Source: Symmachiella dynata (GTDB lineage Bacteria; Planctomycetota; Planctomycetia; Planctomycetales; Planctomycetaceae). From it: DNA of 64,000 nucleotides. Made by a program: the position numbers and the translations under genes. This document shows, piece by piece, positions 34,876-44,586 of the stretch. Positions within the stretch are counted from its first letter, which is position 1. Each line of letters starts with the position of its first letter. The stretch lies in the NCBI RefSeq assembly GCF_007747995.1, contig NZ_CP036276.1, positions 812,001-876,000 of the forward strand, read 5' to 3'. The notes under the pieces were generated by a model. It saw nothing but the letters and a program-made list of their open reading frames with translations, ran no database searches and was not told the origin of the DNA.

Positions 34876-35801
34876 CTCGGGTGGGGTCATCCTCGTTACG
34901 GATCGATATTCCAAACGAAAGGCCATTGATTCCGATGTCTCCGGTCGAAAGTTTGAATCACGCGATGACACAACCCCGCGCCAATCCGCCGGTCGATTCC
35001 GACGCCCTGCGTGCGCAGCGTCAGGTGTCCGGGAATTCTCCTGAGCCGGAGGCGTCCCCGTTGCCGCTTGAGGTCCGGGACCTGACGGTCAGCTACGATC
35101 GTAAAGCGGTGTTGTGGAACGTGAATCTGGACGTGGCGGCGGGTCGGATCGTGGGAATCGTCGGTCCCAATGGCGCCGGGAAAACGACCTTGATCAAAGC
35201 GATCATGGGTTTACTACCGCGGCAAGCAGGTACGGTCCGCATCAACGGCGGTCCGCTGAAAAAACAACCGGGCGCGATCGGGTATGTTCCGCAGCGCGAA
35301 ACGGTCGACTGGGATTTTCCCGTCACTGTGTACGATGTGGTGATGATGGGCACGTACGGTCGCCTGGGTTTGTTCCGGCGTCCGGGACGCAAAGAGCGCG
35401 AATTGTGCGAGCGCTGTTTACAGCAAGTGCAAATGCTGCCGTTCGCGCACCGTCAAATCGCCAACCTGTCGGGCGGACAGCAGCAACGGGTTTTTTTGGC
35501 CCGCGCTTTGGCGCAGGAAGCCATGATCTATCTCATGGACGAACCGTTTGCTGGTGTGGATGCGGTGACTGAATCAGCCATCATTGATTTACTGCGCAAG
35601 CTCCGCGACGACGGCCGCACGATTCTCGTCATTCACCATGACCTGCAAACCGCGGCGGATTATTTCGACGAGATCCTGCTGCTGAACCGTCGCGTCGTTG
35701 CCTATGGGCCGACGAAAGACGTCTTCACCACAGAAAATCTCCGCGCGACCTATGGCGGACGATTGGCCGTCATGCCCGATACCGTAGGCGGCGAGACATG
35801 A
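34872..35801 (+). CDS. Metal ABC transporter ATP-binding protein
   Basis: 309 residues. ABC ATPase: Walker A GPNGAGKTT (98-106), Q-loop in GYVPQRETVDWDFPV, signature LSGGQQQRVFLARAL, Walker B IYLMDEPFAGVD and H-loop IHHD. GYVPQR plus the 'VDWDFPVTVYDVV' block is typical of Mn/Zn (TroB/MntB/ZnuC) ATPases. About 65 N-terminal residues precede the conserved domain, a longer tail than usual; an internal ATG at 34935 or later could be the true start. Overlaps both neighbours by ATGA, so tightly coupled. Confidence 0.93.
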   Translation: MTRVGSSSLRIDIPNERPLIPMSPVESLNHAMTQPRANPPVDSDALRAQRQVSGNSPEPEASPLPLEVRDLTVSYDRKAVLWNVNLDVAAGRIVGIVGPNGAGKTTLIKAIMGLLPRQAGTVRINGGPLKKQPGAIGYVPQRETVDWDFPVTVYDVVMMGTYGRLGLFRRPGRKERELCERCLQQVQMLPFAHRQIANLSGGQQQRVFLARALAQEAMIYLMDEPFAGVDAVTESAIIDLLRKLRDDGRTILVIHHDLQTAADYFDEILLLNRRVVAYGPTKDVFTTENLRATYGGRLAVMPDTVGGET

Positions 35802-37099
35802 ACAGCGCACTCTCCCTCGCAGCTTCGTTGGGCGGCGTGCTGGCGGCGTCCGATTTTGGTACTCAGATGCGCCGCTTTTGGTCGCTGGAAGATCCGTCGG
35901 TGCGGACGGCGATCCTGGGCACGTTGTTGTTGGGGATGACCTGCGGATTGTTGGGGAGTTTTGTAGTGTTGCGGCGGTTGTCGCTGTTGGGGGACAGCTT
36001 AGGGCATGCCGTGCTCCCGGGGATCTGCGCCGGGTTTTTGGTGACGATGACCAAAGACATCCGTTGGATTTTCGCCGGCGCCGCTCTCTCCGCCATGTTG
36101 GCCGCCGGTGTGATTGCGCTGATTCAACGGCGGACGCAACTGAAACAGGACGCCGTGATGGGGTTGGTTCTCTCGGGTTTTTATGGCTTGGGCGTGGTGA
36201 TGCTCACGCGACTGCAGAACACTTCCTCGGGAAATCAAAGCGGGTTGAATCGATTTCTCTTCGGCCAAGCCAGCGCCATCTCCACGGAAGAACTGAAGAT
36301 CATGGCCGTGCTCGCCGGGATCGTGCTCGTGGTTGTCTTGTTGGCCTATAAGGAATTGGCAGCCACCAGCTTCGACGAAGAGTTCGCCGCTGCCTGTGGA
36401 ATTCCGGCGCGGGCGATTCACTACTTGTTAATGATGTTGGTCGCGATCGCGATTGTGATATCGATCCAAGCGGTGGGGATTGTCTTGCTGTCGGCGATGT
36501 TAATCACCCCGGCAGCGACTGCCTATTTGCTCACCGATCGTTTGAAAGTCATGATCCTGCTGTCTGTCATGTTCGGCGCGGTGGCTGGTGTGGCGGGGGC
36601 GAACATTAGTTTTTTGGAAAGTCATTTACCGACCGGTCCGTTTATCGTGGCGGTCCTGACGTTGTTTTTCGTCGCTGCATTTTTCTTCAGCCCGCAACAG
36701 GGAATGCTCACGCGCATGCATCGTCGGCACCGCCGCCAGCGACAGACATTGGCCGATCAACTCGTCCGGTGGTTGCATGCCGTTACTTCCTCGCAGACGC
36801 AAAGCATCGAACAATTGTCGCAAGAGATGCATACCTCAGACTCTCATATACGCAAGGCGGTCAATTTATTGCGCAGCGATGGGCTCGTGAAAACCGATGC
36901 AGGTGGATTGCAATTGACCACGACCGGCCGGGAATACGCCGAGATGTTGGATCGCAACGCAAAGTTATGGGAGTTGTTCCTGGCACAGGAAGGCACCATC
37001 GCTGACATACCGTTTGACCCCGATACAGACGACATCGAACAGGTGCTTGGTGTGGATTTGAAACGACAGCTGGAGGGGCAGTTGAATGGTGTGCATTAG
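35798..37099 (+). CDS. Metal ABC permease with C-terminal DtxR-like domain
   Basis: 433 residues. Residues about 35-305 are an ABC-3 permease (eight or nine helices; LLGSFVVLRRLSLLGDSLGHA and the TxxYLLTDRL motif). The last about 120 residues (RQRQTLADQLVRWLHAVTSS onward) are soluble: a helix-turn-helix (SIEQLSQEMHTSDSHIRKAV, then NLLRSDGLVKTDAGGLQLTT and TGREYAEMLDRN) with the look of the N-terminal part of DtxR-family regulators, then an acidic tail. This fusion links transport and a regulator-like fold on the cytoplasmic side. Begins with ATGA overlap from the ATPase gene. Confidence 0.88.
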   Translation: MNSALSLAASLGGVLAASDFGTQMRRFWSLEDPSVRTAILGTLLLGMTCGLLGSFVVLRRLSLLGDSLGHAVLPGICAGFLVTMTKDIRWIFAGAALSAMLAAGVIALIQRRTQLKQDAVMGLVLSGFYGLGVVMLTRLQNTSSGNQSGLNRFLFGQASAISTEELKIMAVLAGIVLVVVLLAYKELAATSFDEEFAAACGIPARAIHYLLMMLVAIAIVISIQAVGIVLLSAMLITPAATAYLLTDRLKVMILLSVMFGAVAGVAGANISFLESHLPTGPFIVAVLTLFFVAAFFFSPQQGMLTRMHRRHRRQRQTLADQLVRWLHAVTSSQTQSIEQLSQEMHTSDSHIRKAVNLLRSDGLVKTDAGGLQLTTTGREYAEMLDRNAKLWELFLAQEGTIADIPFDPDTDDIEQVLGVDLKRQLEGQLNGVH

Positions 37100-37110
37100 T
37101 ATGTGGGAAG

Positions 37111-37221
37111 AAGTGGCCGGTGGCCGGTGGCCAGAAAAAGGGGGGGGACTCAATCGGTATGTACAACCAAACGGCCAGCCGTTGCCAACCCTACAGTCTA
37201 AGGTCTACAGCCTATTGCCTA
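37111..37221. repeat. Heptamer MITE-like element between the two permease genes
   Basis: Left arm GTGGCCGGTGGCCGGTGGCC (37113-37132), G run, right arm CCCTACAGTCTAAGGTCTACAGCC (split at 37189-37212), the same ends as the units at 5310-5617. It sits inside the metal ABC operon, between ORFs of opposite halves of the same transporter. Confidence 0.75.
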
Positions 37222-37287
37222 TAAATACACCCCAAACCGAGATCCGGGCCGAACCTGTTTCATGGAATCGTAACTGACCACACTGCA

Positions 37288-38265
37288 ATGAACGTTCTAC
37301 AACTCCTACCACCGTTTGATTTTCACGACCACGTCGTCGGGCTGTGGGCGTCGCCTGATATTGCGGTGGGGACGGCTTGGACGATTGCGGCGGCTTGTTT
37401 GGTGGCGATTGCTTGTGGATTGTTGGGTTGTTTTTTGATCGTGCAGGGGTTGGCACTGATTGGCGATGCGATTAGCCATACCGTCCTATTGGGCATTGTG
37501 GTGGCGTTTTTGCTCACGGGGCAATTCAGCGGCCCGGCGATGTTTGTCGGTGCTGCGGTGACGGGAATTCTGACGGCTGTCTTGATCGAATTCATCCATC
37601 GGCATAGCCGCGTCAAACAGGATGCGGCAATTGGAATTGTGTTCTCATCGCTATTCGCCATCGGGGTGATTCTGCTGAGTACCATGGCCACGCATGCCCA
37701 CATTGATGCCGACTGTGTGCTGTTCGGCAAGCTGGATACGATTTCGTTTGATAAAATGGCAGTGGCGGGATTCATGATTCCCGTGTCCGTCGTACAACTC
37801 TTGATCGTGACCGTGGCGGTGATGTTCATGATCGCGCTGTTTTACAAAGAACTGTTGACGGCGGCATTCGATCCGCAATTAGCCGCTGTGCTGGGGCTGC
37901 GGCCTCGCGTGGTGCAATACGGTTTGATGGGCATGCTGTCGCTGACCGTCGTCAGTTCGTTCACAGCTGTGGGAGCGATTCTGGTCGTGGCGATGATGAT
38001 CGCGCCGCCGGCGACAGCTTATTTACTGACCAAACGACTGCCGGTCATGCTTCTGTTGTCTGCTCTGTTCGGCGTGATTTCAGCAGTCGTAGGAACGCAT
38101 CTCGCGTTTTGGTTGGATGCCTCGACAGCGGGAGCCATGGTCTGCGTGGCTTGCGGGCTATTTACGCTGGCATTTTTATTCAGCCCCAGCCAAGGTTTGA
38201 TCGCGGGGAGTTGGCGGCGCTATCAATTGAGTCAGAGCTCTGAAGAACCACAATTCGCTCCGTAG
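37288..38265 (+). CDS. Metal ABC transporter permease, second subunit
   Basis: 325 residues, ABC-3 family; about eight to nine helices starting VGTAWTIAAACLVAIACGLL, with GLALIGDAISHTVLLGIVV and PPATAYLLTKRLPVMLLLS as family motifs. No C-terminal regulator domain, unlike its partner. Together with the gene at 35798 it forms the heterodimeric channel of a TroCD-type transporter. It is separated from the first permease by 188 bp carrying a heptamer element, so it may have weaker coupling. Confidence 0.92.
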   Translation: MNVLQLLPPFDFHDHVVGLWASPDIAVGTAWTIAAACLVAIACGLLGCFLIVQGLALIGDAISHTVLLGIVVAFLLTGQFSGPAMFVGAAVTGILTAVLIEFIHRHSRVKQDAAIGIVFSSLFAIGVILLSTMATHAHIDADCVLFGKLDTISFDKMAVAGFMIPVSVVQLLIVTVAVMFMIALFYKELLTAAFDPQLAAVLGLRPRVVQYGLMGMLSLTVVSSFTAVGAILVVAMMIAPPATAYLLTKRLPVMLLLSALFGVISAVVGTHLAFWLDASTAGAMVCVACGLFTLAFLFSPSQGLIAGSWRRYQLSQSSEEPQFAP

Positions 38266-38399
38266 TGGAGTTTGTACGCCAACATTGTGTTTTCGCGTCC
38301 AATGCCTCTACGCAGAGGTATGAGGTTGGATTGTCACTGAGTCGTCGGTTAGAATCGCAAGTCGCATTGTTCCACACGCCTGTGACTGGAGACGCGACG

Positions 38400-39845
38400 A
38401 TGATCACCATGCTGGGAAGCCCGCGACGTTGTTGTGATGGCCTGACCCGTCGCGAGACGCTGACCGCCGGTGCCTTGACGGCTTTGGGCGGATTCGGGCT
38501 GCCGCAAATGCTGCAGGCGACCGAAATGGGACAAGTCCGACCGGCAAAGGCCAAAAGCGTGATCTTGCTGTATCTGCTGGGCGGAGCAGCGACGCAAGAT
38601 ATGGTCGATCTCAAGCCGGAAGCTCCACAGGAAACTCGCGGGGAATTTCAACCGATTCCGACGAACGTGCCCGGCATCGATGTCTGCGAACATTTGCCAA
38701 AGCTGTCGCAGTGGATGCACCGGATGGCGATCATTCGGTCGGTGAATCACAAAGCAGGCTGCCACAACTGTTTGCCCAGCTATACCGGTTGGGAAGTGAC
38801 GCCCAAGGACCAACACCCGTATCCGACCGATCCGCCCAGTATGGGGTCGGTCTGCGAATACCTGAAACAACAACGCGGTCCAGCGGCGCCGGGCGAATTC
38901 CCGGATTACATGTATTTACCCTGCTACCTGGGATGGGGACAGGCGTTTCGGCGGGGCGGCCCTTATGGCGGCTTTCTCGGCAAGCAATACGATGCACTAA
39001 CAACCGAATGCCAACCGTTTCGTGACGAGTCGGTTCCCGCTCCGATCGCCGGTAAGCCGCAAACCGTGCTCGGCAAACCAGAGCTACCAAACAGCGTGCT
39101 CCAAAGCGACATCACCATCGACCGGCTCAGTGCACGGCGGGGGCTGCTTCAGCAAATCGACGCACAATTGCGGCGGCTGGATTCGCGGGACAATTCGGGC
39201 CAATTCGGTAAACATCAACTACGGGCGTTCGACATTTTGACATCGTCACGACTCAAAGAGGCCTTTGACGTGACGACCGAAGACCCTCGCACATTAGATC
39301 GTTATGGCCGGACGTTATTCGGACAGAGCACACTAATCGGTCGCCGTCTGGTGGAAGAAGGGGTGCGCTTCGTCAATGTGACGTGGGACCTGTTCTGGGA
39401 CCGGATTAAAATCGACTACGATGCCTGGGATACGCATACCAACAATTTCGCGATCCTCAAGGAAAACAAACTCCCCACGTTTGATCAGACCTATTCGGCG
39501 CTGATGGAAGACTTAGAAGCGCGGGGTTTATTGGATGAAACGCTGGTGGTCGTGATGAGCGAAATGGGACGCACCCCGAAAATCAACGGACGTGCCGGCC
39601 GTGACCATTGGACGTATTGCTATTCTGTGATGCTGGCTGGTGCCGGCATTCGGGGCGGCACGGTGCACGGGGCCTCCGACGCGCAGGCGGCCTACGTTAA
39701 GGATGCGCCGGTCAGCACTTCGGACATCTGCGCCACGATTTATGAATGCTTGGGGATCGACCCGGAAATGCGGGTCAACGATCGCGGCGGCCGACCGGTG
39801 GAAATTGCCCACGGCGGGCGGGCGGTGCGAGAAGTTCTGGCGTGA
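38400..39845 (+). CDS. DUF1501 family protein (secreted)
   Basis: 481 residues of the DUF1501 family, abundant in planctomycetes and related to alkaline-phosphatase-fold proteins. An N-terminal twin-arginine-like leader (LTRRETLTAGALTALGGFG) suggests Tat export. The body has SVILLYLLGGAATQDMVDLK, the family's start, the DPEHLPK-type CEHLPKLSQWMHRMAIIRSV, and a C-terminal VVVMSEMGRTPKINGRAGRD with HWTYCYSVMLAGAGIRGG, a metal-site-like end. Activity is unknown. ATG 38400 has GGAG upstream; the ORF frame is open further but lacks a site there. Confidence 0.85.
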   Translation: MITMLGSPRRCCDGLTRRETLTAGALTALGGFGLPQMLQATEMGQVRPAKAKSVILLYLLGGAATQDMVDLKPEAPQETRGEFQPIPTNVPGIDVCEHLPKLSQWMHRMAIIRSVNHKAGCHNCLPSYTGWEVTPKDQHPYPTDPPSMGSVCEYLKQQRGPAAPGEFPDYMYLPCYLGWGQAFRRGGPYGGFLGKQYDALTTECQPFRDESVPAPIAGKPQTVLGKPELPNSVLQSDITIDRLSARRGLLQQIDAQLRRLDSRDNSGQFGKHQLRAFDILTSSRLKEAFDVTTEDPRTLDRYGRTLFGQSTLIGRRLVEEGVRFVNVTWDLFWDRIKIDYDAWDTHTNNFAILKENKLPTFDQTYSALMEDLEARGLLDETLVVVMSEMGRTPKINGRAGRDHWTYCYSVMLAGAGIRGGTVHGASDAQAAYVKDAPVSTSDICATIYECLGIDPEMRVNDRGGRPVEIAHGGRAVREVLA

Positions 39846-39952
39846 CTTTTACCTGTCGTTTCAAACCCCGCTGACGCGTCCTACTGAACTGATCTGCACG
39901 TTTCGAGAGCAAGCGCAACCGGGTCTTGAAACTGGTTCAAAGACGCGTTGTT

Positions 39953-40002
39953 GCTATGCGTCAATCAGCGCATCGACGCTATGCGTCAATCAATGCATCG
40001 AC
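39953..40002. repeat. 25-bp tandem duplication overlapping the ftsY stop
   Basis: GCTATGCGTCAATCAGCGCA...(39953-39977) and its neighbour 39978-40002 differ at two positions. The stop codon of ftsY (39979-39981, read on the minus strand) falls in the second copy, so the duplicated copy sits just outside the gene. Confidence 0.75.
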
Positions 40003-40920
40003 GAATGCATCGGGGGCGAAGAGTTGCAGGTCGTCGATTTGTTCGCCGACGCCGATGTACTTGACCGGCAGGCCCATTTCGCGGCGGATGGCGACGACGA
40101 CGCCGCCTTTGGCGGTCCCGTCCAACTTGGCCAACACGATCCCCGTGCACTTGACCGCTTCGGAGAAATTCTTGGCTTGGCTGATGCCGTTTTGGCCGGT
40201 CGTTGCATCCAGGACCAACAATACTTCGTGCGGGCCTTCGGGGATGACTTTTTGAATTACCCGCTCGACTTTGGACAGCTCGTTCATCAAGTTTTTCTGC
40301 GTCTGCAAGCGGCCGGCGGTGTCGATGATCACGACATCGATCCCCTTTTCCACCGCAGCGGAGCAACCGGCGTGGGCCACGGCAGCCGGGTCGGTGCCGT
40401 CCGGTTTGGTGACAATCTCGCAGTTCAGTCGCTCGCTCCACATCGTCAATTGTTCGACGGCAGCGGCGCGAAACGTGTCCCCGGCGGCCAGCAGGACGGT
40501 CTTACCTTGTTTTTGTAGAAAATTGGCCAGTTTAGCAATCGAGGTCGTTTTCCCCACGCCGTTGACGCCGGCGACGAGTATCACCGTTGTCCCTTCGGCA
40601 GTCAAATTGAGCGGCGAGAGGGGATCTTCGGGATCCCACACAACATCGTCTTCGCCAGTCAGCAGGCCTTTGAGCGTGTCTTTGACCGTCAACCAGAGGG
40701 CATCGACATCGACGGTGCGGCCCAGGTGTTGTTTCCGCAATTCGTCGGTGATTGCCTGTGCAGCGACGACACCCATGTCGGTGGAAATCAGACGGGCATG
40801 AAACTGTTCGAGCTGCTCCTCGCCCAAAATCTCGCCCGCTTTGAACAAGTCGCGGACGTCGGTCGTCAGCAGGGCCTTGGTTTTGGCCAACCCTTGTTTG
40901 AATTTGTCAAAAAATCCCAT
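39979..40920 (-). CDS. ftsY: Signal recognition particle receptor FtsY
   Basis: SRP receptor GTPase for co-translational membrane targeting. 313 residues: N domain (1-110), G domain with G1 [15 protein letters not shown] (118-132), [19 protein letters not shown]3 DTAGR, TKLDG-type [10 protein letters not shown] and the closing [20 protein letters not shown]. It lacks the acidic N-terminal A domain of E. coli FtsY, as in many bacteria. ATG 40920 ([15 protein letters not shown]) follows GAGGG; the longer frame upstream reads heptamer repeat sequence and is rejected. Confidence 0.95.
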   Translation of the reverse strand: MGFFDKFKQGLAKTKALLTTDVRDLFKAGEILGEEQLEQFHARLISTDMGVVAAQAITDELRKQHLGRTVDVDALWLTVKDTLKGLLTGEDDVVWDPEDPLSPLNLTAEGTTVILVAGVNGVGKTTSIAKLANFLQKQGKTVLLAAGDTFRAAAVEQLTMWSERLNCEIVTKPDGTDPAAVAHAGCSAAVEKGIDVVIIDTAGRLQTQKNLMNELSKVERVIQKVIPEGPHEVLLVLDATTGQNGISQAKNFSEAVKCTGIVLAKLDGTAKGGVVVAIRREMGLPVKYIGVGEQIDDLQLFAPDAFVDALIDA

Positions 40921-41013
40921 CGATTCCCTCGTCCTCGTTTCCGCATTGTCTGCACGGCGAAAATCATAGGTGTTCCGGCGATGCGCTACAAGCGACGTCG
41001 ATTTGGGGGAAAA

Positions 41014-41141
<128 letters not shown>

Positions 41142-41194
41142 GACCTGCTTCCAAACCGACGGCTTTGCCGTCGCTATCGGCGCGATCGACCGGG

Positions 41195-42244
41195 TCAGCG
41201 TCCGATTAGTAATACTTCTTGCGAGCGGTTGTTCTTTGAGAGTGCGTATTGGTAGCGCCCTAACGGGATCTGTTCGACGCGCGATTTGTGACGCTGCAGC
41301 AGTGTAGTGAGTTCGTCGATACTGGGGATTCCGTCGCTACGGTAGGAGACGACTAGAATCGAATCAGCGAAACGGGCGAAGAGGTTGTCGAAGGCGGTTT
41401 GGATTTGGCGGGGATCAGTCCACGGTGAGCGGGCGCGGGTCAGTGGACGGTGTTTCCGCGTGTGGTCGATTTGCGGTCCCCAATTCTTGTAGTCCACCAA
41501 GCCTTCTAAAAAGTGATAGAAGTCACGGTAATCGACGCCGGTCCCGCGGCCGTTGATGTAGGGAGAGTCGATGTAGACCAGCTCGAATTGACTGTTCACA
41601 TCCAAGACATCCTCGCACGTTGCACGGCATGCAACACCGCTGTCGAAGATCGTGGCATTGGCGGCAGCGGCGTGGCGGCGGAAATGGTCCTCGAACGGCG
41701 TGTCCCAGGTGGCCTTGTTCCCAAAACTCCGCTGCACCTGTGCGGTGCGCATATAAAGGTTTCGGCGATGAAAGAGGTTATACGGCCGCTTGGCAATCGC
41801 CGCCTGAAATAAAGCGTAATACGCCAGCGCCCGTTCGTTACCTTCGGCGATGCACGGAAGATTCTGGGCGACTGTGTCCAGCCAACGGTTTTCCTCGTCG
41901 GTGAAATAGATCCCCGCGAACGTCCGTTGAATCAGATCGTCATAGTCACGCCCCGGCTGGGGTTTCAAGATCGCGTCGATCGTGTTGTCGGTGAGAACGG
42001 TTTCCTGGTTTTCAATCAATGCTCGCAATGACAGTTGATTGGAATACAGGTAATCGTTGGCGGTGACCTGTTTGCCCAGGCTCTTGAGCAGATAGGCGAC
42101 CGAACCGGTTCCCGCAAAGGCGTCGAGAGCGGTCGTGAATTCCAAATTTTCGAACTGGCAACTCAGTTCCGGGAGCAGTTTGAATTTGCTTCCTTGATAG
42201 CGCGTGGCCGGCGGGCGGCGGAGTGGGGTTTGTGTGGAATCCAT
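41195..42244 (-). CDS. D12-class N6-adenine DNA methyltransferase
   Basis: 349 residues. MethyltransfD12 type: [15 protein letters not shown] at the start, SAM site [18 protein letters not shown], and catalytic [15 protein letters not shown], in which the usual DPPY is DSPY. A central helical region ([20 protein letters not shown]) is the target-recognition part. No restriction enzyme gene is adjacent (neighbours are ftsY and a small ORF), so it is a solitary methyltransferase, for regulation, or the orphan remainder of an R-M system. Its start has no strong ribosome-binding site. Confidence 0.85.
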   Translation of the reverse strand: MDSTQTPLRRPPATRYQGSKFKLLPELSCQFENLEFTTALDAFAGTGSVAYLLKSLGKQVTANDYLYSNQLSLRALIENQETVLTDNTIDAILKPQPGRDYDDLIQRTFAGIYFTDEENRWLDTVAQNLPCIAEGNERALAYYALFQAAIAKRPYNLFHRRNLYMRTAQVQRSFGNKATWDTPFEDHFRRHAAAANATIFDSGVACRATCEDVLDVNSQFELVYIDSPYINGRGTGVDYRDFYHFLEGLVDYKNWGPQIDHTRKHRPLTRARSPWTDPRQIQTAFDNLFARFADSILVVSYRSDGIPSIDELTTLLQRHKSRVEQIPLGRYQYALSKNNRSQEVLLIGR

Positions 42245-42876
42245 TCGTGCCGCCGAAATCGATGGGTCTTACTCGGAGTCATGGAACGACAGGCAGTATC
42301 CCTTCGTGGGGACTGTTTTGAGATTGTCGTTGAGTTCTGGATTGTTGCAAGGGTAACGCGATTGCGCCGGTGGCAATTGGGGATTTCAGTGTGGTTGTGC
42401 GGTTTTGTTTTTGAGAAGGAGGAGAACCACGAAAGTCACGAAATCCACGAAAAGGCGTTCTGATATCTTTGGTATCTCAATGCATGGGAGGATGCAATCG
42501 GATCGTTTTTGGCCCGGTACGGAACGCACAATGCGACGGCAAGCCGTCGGTTGGGGATGATAGAGAGTCACGCTCGGAAACGCTCGGAAATCTGTGTTTC
42601 ATCCGTGTTCAATCTGTGGCTATGAAAATAGCGGCCCTGTTGCGCTAGGTTTTTCGTGGTTGAACATCTATGAAATAGAGTCGGCATCCCACGTGATGCG
42701 TCGGCGGTCGGCGAATGGAATGGATTTCGCCAGTAAATCTGCGGAGGGCGGCAGAATTTCTGCGGACTGCGGTTGGTTTGTACCGATAAGGTAATCCACG
42801 GGCTGAGAAAACCGCCCACGAAACACTCGACGGTCATCGCTCCACCCACACTCGCTGAAAGTATCAGGACATCGGC
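42245..42876. other. Gene-free region with dispersed repeats
   Basis: 632 nt. Around 42418-42452 is ACCACGAAAGTCACGAAATC and on, a relative of the 49917-50020 hairpin arms; around 42590-42630 is a CATCCGTGTTCAATCTGTGG stretch related to repeats near 59745. The ORFs here have no recognisable protein. Confidence 0.5.
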
Positions 42877-43128
42877 ATGAACGAATCAACGCAGCCTTTG
42901 GTCTCGCCCCATTTCGCACTTGGCGATACGCCTCAGCCGCCGCAAGTCGACGCGCAGCCCACACAGGCAGAGGATGCGGAGATGCTGCGGCGGATCCAAG
43001 CTTGCGTCGATGCCTGTGAAGGGATCTCCACCCAAGAATTGGAAGAGGGCGTCGTGCAAGACATGCAACGCGTGCTCCGCGAAGTCGCTCCAATCATCGC
43101 CGAGTGGAGCCGCGAACAACAGAGCTAA
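42877..43128 (+). CDS. Small protein, unknown (83 aa)
   Basis: 83 residues: a Pro/Gln-rich N-terminal part, then one helical unit with RIQACVDACEGISTQELEEG that resembles a short motif seen in small phage-type and bacterial proteins of unknown role (recollection). AGGA lies 9-10 nt before the ATG. No signal peptide or membrane segment. Stands between a gene-free region and a palindromic repeat, so context does not help. Confidence 0.5.
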   Translation: MNESTQPLVSPHFALGDTPQPPQVDAQPTQAEDAEMLRRIQACVDACEGISTQELEEGVVQDMQRVLREVAPIIAEWSREQQS

Positions 43129-43163
43129 CCATTTACATCTACCAATGAGTGCCGAAACTTCGT

Positions 43164-43240
<77 letters not shown>

Positions 43241-43270
43241 TGTGGTATCTTATTTTTCTTAATGCGCAGT

Positions 43271-43897
43271 TTATAGGGCAGTGGAATTCAAAAAGTCTGC
43301 GCCGGCGGCCATCGTGGCGGCGCATTGCACGGCTTCTAAAATCTGCTCGTCATTGAGCCCCAGTTGACGGGCTTTCTCGACGTGGCCGGACGTGCACGGC
43401 TTGCAGCCGTTCATGTCGCTGATGGCGATGTTGATCAATTCCACCGTCGAGTCATCCAGCGTCGTATTGGCGAACGTGTGCGCACGCAGCCCGACTGACA
43501 TGCCGTTGAAGATATCGCTGCCGGCAATGTCGCGGAATTTGAAGAAGATGTTGTACATCCCGCAGGTGGCAGCTACGGCGAGAACGTCAGCCACTTCCTG
43601 CTCGGTTCCGCCCAGCGACAAAAGCCGCTCTTGCATGCGCGTGGTCCAGAGTTGGTTTCCCTTGGTCACGCTGACGGCCAAGCCGATGACGGCCTTGGTT
43701 TTTTCGTCGAGCTTTCCAGCGGTCCACACGAACTTTTTGAAGTTCATGTAGAAGTCTTGCAAGAACGCCGGCACGCCTCCGTAGATCAAAAACGGTTCGG
43801 GGACCGTATCGCTGCCGAACATTTCCTTGATCCGGCCGTAGGTCTGCGCTGTCTTATCAACGGCGTCCGCTTCGGGTAACGGTTGGACAAGTGACAT
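43271..43897 (-). CDS. AhpD-like carboxymuconolactone-decarboxylase-family protein
   Basis: 208 residues; all-helical AhpD/CMD fold. Catalytic-type motif NGCKPCTSGHVEKARQLG (C-x2-C-x3-H) near residue 165 gives peroxidase/disulfide-reductase chemistry as in AhpD. A second CMD-like half at the N-terminus lacks cysteines. GGAG lies 10 nt upstream of ATG 43897. It lies directly downstream of the peroxiredoxin gene on the same strand, with a terminator between, so the pair probably reduces peroxides together. Confidence 0.88.
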   Translation of the reverse strand: MSLVQPLPEADAVDKTAQTYGRIKEMFGSDTVPEPFLIYGGVPAFLQDFYMNFKKFVWTAGKLDEKTKAVIGLAVSVTKGNQLWTTRMQERLLSLGGTEQEVADVLAVAATCGMYNIFFKFRDIAGSDIFNGMSVGLRAHTFANTTLDDSTVELINIAISDMNGCKPCTSGHVEKARQLGLNDEQILEAVQCAATMAAGADFLNSTAL

Positions 43898-43933
43898 GAA
43901 TTCAAGTCTCCCCAAGTCGTGGCCAAGCTACGA

Positions 43934-43971
43934 AAAACCGGCGGCCCGGTCATCTCCGCGCCGCCGGTTTT
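43934..43971 (-). terminator. Terminator between peroxiredoxin and AhpD-like genes
   Basis: AAAACCGGCGG (43934-43944) pairs exactly with CCGCCGGTTTT (43961-43971), with an A/T run on both sides; on the minus strand it is followed by TTTTTC, so it fits termination of the peroxiredoxin gene and may act in both directions. Confidence 0.8.
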
Positions 43972-44043
43972 CTTATTTATCCGTACAACTTCATCCGTGC
44001 AACTAAAACGTGATCAGCAAGCCGATGCCTGCCGACTGTTGGA

Positions 44044-44586
44044 TTAGTTCAACGTTTTTTCGCCCTTGCTCCAGTTGCAGGGGCAAAGCTTATCGGTCTG
44101 GAGAGCGTCCAAAACACGCAGCACTTCGGCGACGTTCCGGCCAACGCCCAGATCGTGAATGGCCAACCACCGCACGATGCCGTTGGGATCGATCAAAAAC
44201 ACGCCGCGGTAGGCGATCCCTTGATCGGCTTTCAGCACACCGTAGTCTTCCGACATTTGATGCGTGGTATCAGCCAACATCAAGTAATTCAGTTTGGCCA
44301 AATCTTCGTGGCTGTCGCACCAACCTTTGTGCGAAAAGGCGCTGTCTGTGCTGGCGGTCAAGACTTCGCAGTCGCGGTCCTGGAATTCGCCCAATTCGTT
44401 ATTGAAGGCGACGATTTCGGTCGGGCAGACGAAGGTGAAGTCCAGGGGATAGAAAAACAAGCAGACCCACTTGCCTTTGTAATCCGACAGTTTGATGTCC
44501 TGGAATTGGTCGTCCGTGCCATCTTTGGTGCGGTCGTAGGCTTGGACGGAAAACTCGGGTGCGGGTTGGCCGACTTGAACGGTCAT
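44044..44586 (-). CDS. 2-Cys peroxiredoxin (AhpC/TSA family)
   Basis: 180-residue thiol peroxidase. Peroxidatic Cys54 in FFYPLDFTFVCPTEIVAF; resolving-cysteine candidates Cys168/Cys170 in LCPCNWSKGEKTL near the C-terminus. The GVFLIDPNGIVRWLAIHDLG block is the typical Prx1/AhpC arm. Detoxifies H2O2 and organic peroxides with electrons from thioredoxin or an AhpD-type partner; the AhpD-like gene lies just downstream. CAGGAGAG precedes ATG 44586 at a normal distance. Confidence 0.93.
   Translation of the reverse strand: MTVQVGQPAPEFSVQAYDRTKDGTDDQFQDIKLSDYKGKWVCLFFYPLDFTFVCPTEIVAFNNELGEFQDRDCEVLTASTDSAFSHKGWCDSHEDLAKLNYLMLADTTHQMSEDYGVLKADQGIAYRGVFLIDPNGIVRWLAIHDLGVGRNVAEVLRVLDALQTDKLCPCNWSKGEKTLN

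Noticed and set aside
39846-40518. Plus-strand ORF running from the DUF1501 gene across ftsY
   Set aside because: Out-of-frame continuation and antisense to ftsY.
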